From positions 1-61,574 of the forward strand of contig JBBIKC010000019.1 in the NCBI GenBank assembly GCA_037445635.1: DNA of 61,574 nucleotides. The letters are read 5' to 3'. Shown in pieces: positions 1 through 6,249 of the stretch (positions are counted from its first letter, which is position 1; the number at the start of each line of letters is the position of its first letter). The translations under genes and the position numbers were made by a program. This DNA is from JBFMCC01 sp037445635. Lineage in GTDB: Bacteria > Chloroflexota > Anaerolineae > Anaerolineales > Villigracilaceae. The notes below the pieces were generated by a model. It saw only the letters and a list, made by a program, of their open reading frames with translations, was not told the DNA's origin and ran no database searches.

Positions 1-1507
1 TCTTGCCGCTGGAGCCGGAGCCTTTCCAGCCGCCGAAGGGTTGGAAGCCGGGCCACGCACCGGTGGTGGCGCCCTGCGGACGGTTGGCGTAGGTCACGCC
101 GGCCTGGATATTGTCGAAGAACCACTCTACTTCCTCGTCCGAGCCGTAGAAGCCAGCGGTGAGACCGTAGTTGACGCTGTTGGCGATGGTCATGGCCTCA
201 TCGAGACTCTTGACCTTGCCGATGGTGGTGATGGGCAGGAACATCTCGTACTGCCACAGGCGGTGCGTGAACGGGACATCCGTGACGAAGGTGGGGGCGC
301 AGAAGTAGCCCTTGTCGTACATGCCGCCGCTCATCACTTTTCCACCGGTCAGGAATTTGCCTGCCTGGCTGAGTTCCTCGGTGAAGTTCTTGAAATCCTG
401 ATAAGAAGAGGCGTTGATGACCGGGCCGAGGTAGGTGGCGCGTTCGGTCGGGTCGCCGATGACCAGTTTGTCGGTCAGGTCTTTGAGGCGGCCGAGCAGG
501 TCGTCGTAGACCGGCTCCTCGACAATGACGCGCGAGGCGGCCGAGCATTTCTGTCCCTGCAGACCAAAGGCGGAGCGGACGATTCCGATAGCGGCGCGCT
601 CCAGGTCCGCGTGACGCGAGACGATGGCGGGATTCTTGCCGCCGAGTTCGAGGATCACCGGGCGCACGTATTTGCCTTTGGCAAAGTCCTGGTACATCTT
701 CATGCCGACATCGAAGGAACCGGTAAAGGTCGCGCCGTCCACTTCGGGGCTGTCCACCAGCGCCTGGCCAAGCGTGCGGCCCGGGCCGGTGACGAAGTTC
801 ACCACGCCGTCGGGCAGGCCGGCGTCGCGGAAGCAATCGGCCAGCAGGCGCACGATCCAGGGCGTGTCGGTGGCGGGCTTGATGACGACGCAGTTGCCGG
901 TCACGAGCGCCGCGCCGGCCGGGCCGCCGGTCAACGCGAAGGGGAAGTTGAACGGAGAGACGACCAGCCACACGCCGTACGGGCGCAGGACGGAGACGTT
1001 TGTCGCCTCATAACCCACCAGCGGATCCTTGCCCATCTCCACGATGTAGCCGTTGTTCTTCTCCATCTGATAGCAGGAATAATAGATGAGGTCGGCGGTT
1101 TCCTGCACGTCGCCCAGCGCTTCCATGCGGTTCTTGCCCACCTCCAGCGACATGGCCGCGCCCAGTTCGAAGATGCGCTCTTCGATCAAAGAAGCCGCCT
1201 TGCGCAACAGTTCCACGCGCTTCTGCCACGGGGTGTGGCTCCAGCCGGGGAACGCCTTGCGGGCGGCTTCCATCGCCATCTGGGCGTGCTTCTCGTTGCC
1301 TTTTTGCATCACGGCCAGCACCCAGTCTGTGTTGATCGGCGAACGGTCCTCGAATTTTTCGTCGGCCTTCACGTCCTTGCCGTTGATGATCATGGCGTAT
1401 TCCGTGCCGAACTTCGCCTTGACCTTCACCAATGCTTCGTCGTATTTGGTGTGCAGGTCCTCGGGCGGGTTGAACATGGTCGCATACGTCAGTTTGAAAT
1501 CAGCCAT
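1..1507 (-). CDS. pruA: 1-pyrroline-5-carboxylate dehydrogenase (L-glutamate gamma-semialdehyde dehydrogenase), C-terminus cut by window edge
   Basis: NAD-dependent aldehyde dehydrogenase superfamily; it oxidises glutamate semialdehyde/P5C to glutamate in proline and arginine catabolism. The reverse-strand translation begins MADFKLTYATMFNPPEDL and runs 502 residues before the window ends, against about 515-540 for the family, so only the last few residues are missing. The catalytic Glu lies in ELGGKNP (about residue 286) and the nucleophile Cys in GQKCSAASR (about 318). The C-terminal FQPFGGWKGSGSSGK is the P5CDH-type version of the motif, which separates it from generic aldehyde dehydrogenases. 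The start is fixed by an AGGAGG site 8-9 nt upstream of ATG. It is transcribed divergently from the thioredoxin-like gene at 1765. No proline dehydrogenase is in view; it may lie beyond the left edge. Confidence 0.93.
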   Translation of the reverse strand, partial: MADFKLTYATMFNPPEDLHTKYDEALVKVKAKFGTEYAMIINGKDVKADEKFEDRSPINTDWVLAVMQKGNEKHAQMAMEAARKAFPGWSHTPWQKRVELLRKAASLIEERIFELGAAMSLEVGKNRMEALGDVQETADLIYYSCYQMEKNNGYIVEMGKDPLVGYEATNVSVLRPYGVWLVVSPFNFPFALTGGPAGAALVTGNCVVIKPATDTPWIVRLLADCFRDAGLPDGVVNFVTGPGRTLGQALVDSPEVDGATFTGSFDVGMKMYQDFAKGKYVRPVILELGGKNPAIVSRHADLERAAIGIVRSAFGLQGQKCSAASRVIVEEPVYDDLLGRLKDLTDKLVIGDPTERATYLGPVINASSYQDFKNFTEELSQAGKFLTGGKVMSGGMYDKGYFCAPTFVTDVPFTHRLWQYEMFLPITTIGKVKSLDEAMTIANSVNYGLTAGFYGSDEEVEWFFDNIQAGVTYANRPQGATTGAWPGFQPFGGWKGSGSSGK

Positions 1508-1555
1508 ATCGCAGCCTCCTGGGGTTAGTTTGGTTATGAGTTCCGTGGTTTTGTA

Positions 1556-1611
1556 GTTAGATAGTTCGGTGGTTTCGTCCAGGTAACTATTTAACTACCG
1601 AGCTGTCTAAC
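1556..1611. repeat. imperfect palindrome (19-bp arms) between divergent genes
   Basis: Arms at 1556-1574 and 1593-1611 are complementary at 16 of 19 positions with an 18-nt loop. The element sits between pruA and the thioredoxin gene, 48 bp upstream of the pruA start. There is no clear U-run, so it reads as a dispersed palindromic repeat or structured leader rather than a terminator. Nothing else recognisable was found in 1620-1750. Confidence 0.5.
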
Positions 1612-1764
1612 TAAACAAAGTATAGCGTAGGACTTCACAATCGTCAAAGCACAGCGTCCGTTTTTCGACGTGATGATGCTCCCTCGTTTTCTCATCGGAT
1701 TATTAGTTTCGACGGGTAACACCCGGACGCGCCGGCGCATCGAGGCCCGAAAGAGGAGAATAAA

Positions 1765-2310
1765 ATGACCAAGCGCTTCATTCCAACCCTCGGCCTGATC
1801 GCCGTTTTCGCGGCCTCATCCTGCGCCCCGGCCCTGTCTCCGCCTCCCGCCGCGGCGACCCAGCCCCGAGTGGAAGTCCCGACCGCGGTACCTGTTACGC
1901 CGACGGACACGCTCGCGGCCCCCACGTTCACCGCGACCTCGATTCCCACCGAGACGCCGTTTCCCGTCGCCACCTCGCGCGGACCGGACCTCGAGGCCAC
2001 CGATCCCACCACGGTCAGTCTCGCCGCGGGACAGTTGCAACTGGTGGAATTCTTCCGTTTCACCTGAAGCACCTGCCGCGCCCTGGCGCCCATGGTTCAT
2101 GGGCTCGAAGCGAAATATTTCGGTCAGATCAAGTTTTCCTACCTGGATGCAGACGATCCCCGCACCGACGATTTTCAGCGCGCGCTCGGTTTTTACTACC
2201 AGCCCGAACTGTATCTGCTGGACGCGAACGGGGAGGTGCTGAAGAAGTGGGTGGGTTACGTGACGCAGGAACAATTGGAAGAGGTGTTTGTGCAGTATTT
2301 GGCGGAATAG
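1765..2310 (+). CDS. candidate selenoprotein: thioredoxin-like lipoprotein with in-frame TGA (Sec) in a UxxC active site
   Basis: Read conventionally this is a 100-residue ORF ending at TGA (2065-2067) and a second ORF from 2092 in the same frame. Read through, it is one 181-residue protein. It has a lipoprotein-type signal peptide (FAASSCAP, lipobox Cys about residue 20), a Pro/Thr/Ala-rich linker (22-85), and a thioredoxin fold (about 89-181). LVEFFRFT-U-STCRALAP aligns position for position with the thioredoxin FWATWCGPCRMIAP core, putting the TGA at the first, nucleophilic Cys and Cys104 at the resolving position. The cis-Pro strand is QPELYLLD (from about 150). Homology continues uninterrupted across the TGA, and a SECIS-like hairpin follows. 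RBS is AGAGGAGA before ATG 1765. Alternatives: a Cys-to-stop mutation (TGT/TGC to TGA) in a pseudogene, or a sequencing error. TGA is a normal stop elsewhere here (for example cysM), so global reassignment is unlikely. No sel genes are in the window. Confidence 0.72.
2088..2104 (+). promoter_or_regulatory. candidate bacterial SECIS apical hairpin
   Basis: A perfect 7-bp stem (GCCCATG/CATGGGC) closes a GTT triloop at 2095-2097. The loop starts 27 nt after the in-frame TGA and its first base is G. Known bacterial SECIS elements lie immediately downstream of the UGA inside the coding sequence, with the apical loop about 16-37 nt from UGA and a G in the first loop positions; this hairpin meets all of these. 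The lower stem is weak (2086/2106 could pair). Function is inferred from geometry only. Confidence 0.55.
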
Positions 2311-2331
2311 GCCGGTTCGGAAGTCAAACCC

Positions 2332-2364
2332 AGCCCTCCGAGGTCTGTCAGACCTCGGAGGGCT
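2332..2364 (+). terminator. 15-bp perfect hairpin after the thioredoxin gene; possible terminator
   Basis: Arms 2332-2346 and 2350-2364 pair perfectly around a 3-nt loop and are followed by TCAATTT, a weak U-tract. Perfect symmetry would serve both strands. It may also belong to a dispersed palindrome family. The stretch 2365-2640 contains further short inverted repeats (for example around 2389-2404) and no credible gene. Confidence 0.5.
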
Positions 2365-2648
2365 TCAATTTCGCGCCGCCTGAGAGGCCGAGGTCAGGCC
2401 TCGGCGGGGAGGCTTCGCGGCCACCGTGCATTGTAGAAATACAGCCCGAGGGCGGTCTCATTGCGCTGGGGGGTGAACTGGCAGGCGGTGTAGGCGTTGC
2501 CCTGAGCCGTTGGGCTGAGTTCATCGAAGCCTTGTCGAAGGGTCGTGCCGGAGGAGCCCTTACAGGGTGCATTGCGATAGCGCGTTTCGCTTATCGAAGG
2601 TATTGTAATCCTCGCGTGAAGATTCGTGTTTTGTGTATGCCATTTTTG

Positions 2649-2688
2649 TCTTGACAGGTCATCCCAAAGCAGATAATATCTGTCAAGA
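2649..2688 (+). promoter_or_regulatory. sigma70-type promoter flanked by a 9-bp perfect inverted repeat, upstream of the cysteine operon
   Basis: TTGACA (2651-2656), a 17-bp spacer, then TAATAT (2674-2679). The -35 lies inside TCTTGACAG (2649-2657), whose exact reverse complement CTGTCAAGA follows the -10 (2680-2688). The symmetric arms around the promoter could be a repressor operator. Predicted transcripts would start near 2686, leaving a leader of about 200 nt before cysM. Confidence 0.5.
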
Positions 2689-2742
2689 TTTTTGGTAAAT
2701 CCAAATGGAGATTTTCGTGAACCATTATTGCTCGTGTATGGG

Positions 2743-2872
2743 GCGGGGTTCGTAGCCACCGCCCGGCGCAGACAGAACGGTCAACAGCCAGAGACGGTGG
2801 AACGACCCCGCATGCGACATTCGTTTCGCAGGCGTTCGTTCGCCGTCTTTTGTTTTTCCTGTTGACCGTTCT
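2743..2872 (+). ncRNA. structured mRNA leader with attenuator/T-box-like features ahead of cysM
   Basis: Three overlapping structures can be drawn. (a) Arms 2743-2759 and 2797-2811 (GCGGGGT/ACCCCGC, CCAC/GTGG). (b) An intrinsic terminator: GACGG...AACGA (2793-2805) pairing with TCGTT..CCGTC (2836-2847), followed by TTTTGTTTTT (2848-2857). (c) A 14-bp perfect pair, 2774-2787 with 2859-2872, followed by a U-rich tract. The 5' arm of the terminator, ACGGTGGAAC (2794-2803), matches 9 of 10 of the start of the T-box consensus AGGGTGGNAC, and TGGA would complement a UCCA tRNA end. The rest of the T-box consensus is not matched and no convincing Stem I specifier was found, so the class is uncertain. 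cysM has no visible Shine-Dalgarno site after it. Confidence 0.4.
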
Positions 2873-2886
2873 TTATTTTTAACAAG

Positions 2887-3837
2887 ATGACCCTTTTACA
2901 GAACAAAATCCGTCAATCCGATTCCCTGCCCATCGCGGACTTGAGCGCGCACGTGGGGAATACGCCCCTGCTCCCGCTTCGCCGCGTGACCCTCGGCCTG
3001 TCCTCGTGCGTCCAGGTCTTTGCCAAGGCCGAATGGTTCAACCCGGGCGGTTCGGTCAAAGACCGTCCTGCCTTGTACATCATCCAGAATGCACTCTCCG
3101 AGGGGATTCTGGGTCATGGCAGGCGGCTGCTTGACTCGACCTCGGGCAATACCGGCATTGCCTATGCCACCTTTGGCGCGGCGTTGGGTGTACCCGTGAC
3201 GCTGGTCGTGCCGGATAATGCCAGCGCGGAGAGGCTGTCCATCCTGCGCGCCCTGGGGGCGGAGTTGATCCTGACCGATGGGCTGGAAGGCTCGGATGGC
3301 GCGATTCGTCTGGCGCGCAAGATGGCCGCCGAACAGCCTGACCGATACTGGTATGCCAACCAGTACGACAATCCCGTGAACTGGCAATCCCATTATCAAA
3401 CGACAGGCCCCGAGATTCTTCGGCAGACGCAGGGCCGCATCACACATTTTGTGGCAGGGTTGGGCACATCGGGTACTTTCATCGGTACGGCGCGCTTCCT
3501 GCGCGAGGCAATCCAGTCGCTTCGTTCGATCGCGTTCCAGCCGAACGACGCCTTTCACGGACTGGAGGGACTCAAGCACATGCCCACCGCCATCAAGCCG
3601 GGCATCTACGACGAAACCGTCGCGGACCAGACCTTGACCGTCGAGACCGAAGCCGCGTACGAGATGACTCGTCGGCTGGCGCGCGAGGAGGGCCTGTTCG
3701 TCGGCATTTCGTCGGGCGCGGCGGCTGTGGCCGCGTTGCAAGTCGCCCGCGAATTGGAGGAGGGCGTCGTTGTGACAATCTTCCCCGACGCGGGCTATAA
3801 GTACCTGAGCGATAAGTCTCTGTGGAGCGGCGGATGA
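2887..3837 (+). CDS. cysM: cysteine synthase, CysM/CysK family (PLP-dependent)
   Basis: Fold-type II PLP enzyme of 316 residues that forms cysteine by beta-replacement on an activated serine. PLP Lys58 sits in GGSVKDR; the substrate loop STSGNTG is at 84-90 and the phosphate-binding GTSGT at 193-197. The neighbours (JAMM protease overlapping by ATGA, then cysO and an E1 enzyme) match the mycobacterial CysM-CysO-Mec system. There, O-phosphoserine is the acceptor and sulfide is delivered on the CysO C-terminal thiocarboxylate. I infer the same role here; sequence alone does not prove the substrate. It lacks the C-terminal CBS domains of the paralog at 6250. There is no obvious RBS before ATG 2887, which directly follows the U-rich end of the structured leader. 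Confidence 0.9.
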   Translation: MTLLQNKIRQSDSLPIADLSAHVGNTPLLPLRRVTLGLSSCVQVFAKAEWFNPGGSVKDRPALYIIQNALSEGILGHGRRLLDSTSGNTGIAYATFGAALGVPVTLVVPDNASAERLSILRALGAELILTDGLEGSDGAIRLARKMAAEQPDRYWYANQYDNPVNWQSHYQTTGPEILRQTQGRITHFVAGLGTSGTFIGTARFLREAIQSLRSIAFQPNDAFHGLEGLKHMPTAIKPGIYDETVADQTLTVETEAAYEMTRRLAREEGLFVGISSGAAAVAALQVARELEEGVVVTIFPDAGYKYLSDKSLWSGG

Positions 3838-4253
3838 GCGCGTTGCAGATTCCTGCCGAACTTCTCGCCCGAATCCACGCACACAGCGAACAAGCCTACC
3901 CTGAAGAGGGCGCGGGATTTCTGCTCGGGGTGGAGGGACGTGTGATAGACATCCTGCCGCTTCCCAACGCGCGCGAAGAGTCCGCGCGGCGCAACCGTTA
4001 CCTGATCGCGCTTGAGGATTATGTAAAGGCCGAGGACGCGGCAGACAGCCGCGGGCTGAGTCTGATCGGCGCGTTCCATTCGCATCCCGACCATCCGAAT
4101 CGTCCGTCTGAATACGACCGCGAGCAGGCCCAGCCGTCTTTTTCGTATCTCATCACAAGCGTGCAATCGGGCAAGGCCGTGGAGAGCCGTTCGTGGCGCC
4201 TGGCCGAAGACCGTTCACAGTTTATCGAGGAAAGAATCGAAATCACATCCTAG
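3834..4253 (+). CDS. JAMM/MPN+ metalloprotease, Mec-type (CysO-cysteine peptidase)
   Basis: A 139-residue JAB1/MPN+ domain protein. The zinc motif is complete: Glu24/25 in PEEGAGF, then H82-S-H84, Ser92 and Asp95 in HSHPDHPNRPSEYD (HxH-x7-S-x2-D). In the CysM-CysO pathway this enzyme hydrolyses the CysO-Cys adduct, releasing cysteine and regenerating the GG end of CysO. The ATG at 3834 overlaps the cysM stop (ATGA), indicating translational coupling and supporting the pathway assignment. I prefer this start over an in-frame ATG four codons upstream because of the overlap. Confidence 0.88.
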   Translation: MSALQIPAELLARIHAHSEQAYPEEGAGFLLGVEGRVIDILPLPNAREESARRNRYLIALEDYVKAEDAADSRGLSLIGAFHSHPDHPNRPSEYDREQAQPSFSYLITSVQSGKAVESRSWRLAEDRSQFIEERIEITS

Positions 4254-4266
4254 TTTGGAGGTACCT

Positions 4267-4578
4267 ATGTCTCTGTATTTTGTTCGTCACCAGCACGCGG
4301 CCGAGACCTGCCCGGCCAAAAATCCCGAAATGGGACAGATGCTGGTTCAGCATGTGAGCAAACCCAACGCCCGCAAGTTTGGCGTGGACATTCTCGGCGA
4401 CGCGGTGATTGACGGTCAGCATACCTTTGTATTGATCGTCGAGTCGGAAGACAAACAATATGTCGAAAATTTTATGCAGCCGTTTGCCATGGCGGGATCG
4501 GTGGAGATCCTGCCTGCCTCCACCTGCGAGGCGGTGGTCGAGCGCGAGGGTTGTGACCCCGTTCCTGCGGTTGGTTGA
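4267..4578 (+). CDS. conserved-looking small protein in the cysteine operon, function unknown
   Basis: 103 residues, soluble, starting MSLYFVRHQHAAETCPA with a good TGGAGGT site upstream. Alternating beta/alpha segments (VDILGDAVIDGQHTFVLIVE, then a helix, then SVEILPAST) suggest a ferredoxin-like dimeric alpha/beta-barrel fold. Four cysteines or histidines cluster near the N-terminus (H8, H10, C15). I cannot name the family. Its place between the Mec protease and cysO, with short gaps and the same strand, points to a role in sulfur transfer or its regulation; that is inference from context only. Confidence 0.75.
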   Translation: MSLYFVRHQHAAETCPAKNPEMGQMLVQHVSKPNARKFGVDILGDAVIDGQHTFVLIVESEDKQYVENFMQPFAMAGSVEILPASTCEAVVEREGCDPVPAVG

Positions 4579-4609
4579 AATCTGAAAGGTTGAGGATTAG
4601 AATATCAAC

Positions 4610-4882
4610 ATGCCAACGTTAAAGATTCCATCGCCCCTGCGCTATTACACCAACGGACAGGCCGAAGTGACGCTGCGCGGCGCGACCGTCCAGGAAGCCA
4701 TGGGGAGTCTGGTCGAGCAGTACCCATCGTTGAGGCCGCATCTGTACGGCTCAGACGGCAATCTGCGCGCCTTCGTCAACTTATTCGTCGGCAAGGACAA
4801 CATCCGAGACCTGCAGGGATTGAACACGCCGCTGGCGGAGGACGCGCAATTGCGGTTAATCCCATCCGTTGCAGGTGGTTAG
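4610..4882 (+). CDS. cysO: ubiquitin-like sulfur carrier protein (CysO/ThiS/MoaD family)
   Basis: 90 residues with a beta-grasp pattern, ending RLIPSVAGG. The terminal GG is the residue pair that is adenylated and thiocarboxylated by the E1-like partner. The size and 'RLIP' lead-in to GG are typical of CysO/MoaD-type carriers. The E1 gene starts 8 bp downstream and the JAMM protease that would process its cysteine adduct lies upstream, so CysO is a better call than ThiS or MoaD; no thiamine or molybdopterin genes are nearby. ATG 4610 has a TGAGGA site about 12 nt upstream. Confidence 0.85.
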   Translation: MPTLKIPSPLRYYTNGQAEVTLRGATVQEAMGSLVEQYPSLRPHLYGSDGNLRAFVNLFVGKDNIRDLQGLNTPLAEDAQLRLIPSVAGG

Positions 4883-4889
4883 AGGCGCC

Positions 4890-6041
4890 ATGCTTCCTGG
4901 TTTAACTCGCGATGAAATCCTGCGCTACTCGCGCCATCTGCTGATTCCCGAAGTGGGACTGGAGGGTCAGCGCAAATTGAAAGGATCGTCCGCGCTGATC
5001 ATCGGCACGGGCGGGCTTGGTTCGCCCGTCGCGCTGTATCTGGCCGCGGCGGGCGTCGGCCGCATCGGACTGGTGGATTATGACGCGGTCGATTCGTCGA
5101 ATCTCCAGCGGCAGGTGATCCACGGCACCTCGACAATCGGAGTCCTGAAAGTCGAAAGCGCCCGAGCGCGTATGCTGGACTTGAATCCCGATGTGGAAGT
5201 CGAAGTCTATAACGAGCCGTTTACGTCCGAGAACGCCCTGCAGATCGCGGAGAAGTATGACATCCTCATTGACGGCACGGACAATTTTCCGACCCGCTAT
5301 CTCACCAACGACGTGAGCGTGTTCCTCGGCAAGCCGAATGTGTACGGCTCGATCTTCCGCTTCGATGGACAAGTCAGTGTCTTCTATGCCAAAGAGGGGC
5401 CGTGTTATCGCTGTCTCTTCCCCGAACCGCCTCCGCCCGGACTGGTCCCTTCGTGCGCGGAGGGCGGGGTGCTGGGCGTCCTGCCCGGCACGATCGGCAC
5501 CATCCAGGCTACGGAGGCTTTGAAGGTTTTGCTTGGAATCGGCGAGCCGCTCATCGGCAAACTCCTGCTTTACAACGCGCTGGACATGTCCTTCGAGTTC
5601 GTCAAACTCAAGAAGAATCCCAACTGCCGCGTGTGCGGTCCGAACGCGGACGTGAAGGAGTTGATTGACTACGAGGAGTTCTGCGGCGTGCCCGGTCACG
5701 ACCACGACGAAGGCTCGGCCGGTGCGGGCTGGGACATCACTGCCGCGGAACTGTCCGAGCGCGTGAAGACCAACCGCCTCAAACTGCTGGATGTGCGCGA
5801 GCCGCACGAACTGGAGATTTCCGCTTTGCCGAACGCGGTCAACATTCCGCTCGGTCAACTCGCGGCGCGGTTGAGCGAATTGGATAGCGCAGAGGATATG
5901 ATCATTTTTTGCAAATCCGGCACACGCTCGGCGCGTGCGCTGGAGTTGCTGGTCAGCGCGGGATTCAAGAAGGTGAAGAACCTGAAAGGCGGCATCAACG
6001 CCTGGGCGAAGGAAGTGGATACCAGCCTGCCGGTGTATTGA
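4890..6041 (+). CDS. moeB: E1-like adenylyltransferase/sulfurtransferase: ThiF/MoeB domain fused to rhodanese
   Basis: 383 residues. The ThiF/MoeB domain has the nucleotide loop GTGGLG (39-44), zinc-ligand pairs CYRC (172, 175) and CRVC (246, 249), and a conserved Cys189. After a His/Asp-rich linker a rhodanese domain (about 281-383) carries Cys341 in CKSGTR. This is the architecture of MoeBR/MOCS3-type enzymes: the E1 part adenylates the carrier C-terminus and the rhodanese supplies persulfide sulfur. With cysO directly upstream its likely job is CysO thiocarboxylation; it could serve other carriers in the cell as well. ATG 4890 is chosen over an in-frame ATG at 4869 that lies inside cysO. 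Confidence 0.9.
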   Translation: MLPGLTRDEILRYSRHLLIPEVGLEGQRKLKGSSALIIGTGGLGSPVALYLAAAGVGRIGLVDYDAVDSSNLQRQVIHGTSTIGVLKVESARARMLDLNPDVEVEVYNEPFTSENALQIAEKYDILIDGTDNFPTRYLTNDVSVFLGKPNVYGSIFRFDGQVSVFYAKEGPCYRCLFPEPPPPGLVPSCAEGGVLGVLPGTIGTIQATEALKVLLGIGEPLIGKLLLYNALDMSFEFVKLKKNPNCRVCGPNADVKELIDYEEFCGVPGHDHDEGSAGAGWDITAAELSERVKTNRLKLLDVREPHELEISALPNAVNIPLGQLAARLSELDSAEDMIIFCKSGTRSARALELLVSAGFKKVKNLKGGINAWAKEVDTSLPVY

Positions 6042-6047
6042 GATTCG

Positions 6048-6077
6048 AAACTCCGAGAATGTTCTCGGAGTTTTTGA
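6048..6077 (+). terminator. intrinsic terminator of the cysteine operon
   Basis: Arms AAACTCCGAG (6048-6057) and CTCGGAGTTT (6064-6073) followed by a T-run (to 6075), just after the E1-rhodanese stop codon. Confidence 0.8.
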
Positions 6078-6083
6078 TTACTC

Positions 6084-6182
6084 ACCGCGAAGATGGGAAG
6101 CCCGCGAAGGCTTCCGAATCTCGCGAAGCACTCTGCTTTGCGTTCCCAATCCGTCTTCGCGCTCTTCGTCTCTTCGCGGTTC
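6084..6182. repeat. ACCGCGAAG...CTTCGCGGT repeat block
   Basis: Intergenic block rich in CGCGAAG and its complement, beginning ACCGCGAAG and ending CTTCGCGGT, so the ends are inverted. A shorter relative lies at 7677-7740. No coding signal. It belongs to a degenerate dispersed repeat family. Confidence 0.5.
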
Positions 6183-6206
6183 AAAGCGGATAAAGCATCG
6201 AAAAGG

Positions 6207-6212
6207 TATAAT
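6207..6212 (+). promoter_or_regulatory. candidate -10 element for the CBS-domain synthase gene
   Basis: TATAAT at 6207-6212, 38 bp before the start codon at 6250. No convincing -35 at 16-18 bp was found, so this is a partial promoter call. An AAAGGAG Shine-Dalgarno site precedes the ATG. Confidence 0.4.
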
Positions 6213-6249
6213 AGGCCTAACTCATCAGGAATAAACCAAAGGAGTAAGA

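Noticed and set aside
41..1528. Long plus-strand ORF of 495 codons
   Set aside because: Antisense shadow of the P5C dehydrogenase gene; composition is low-complexity Val/His/Arg and no motif is present.
2065..2067. TGA as tryptophan (alternative genetic code)
   Set aside because: TGA ends several intact genes here (cysM, the ABC ATPase, the S1 protein), so it is a stop in this genome.
2394..2759. Minus-strand ORF in the leader region of cysM
   Set aside because: No RBS, atypical composition, and it crosses palindromes and the promoter; read as intergenic.
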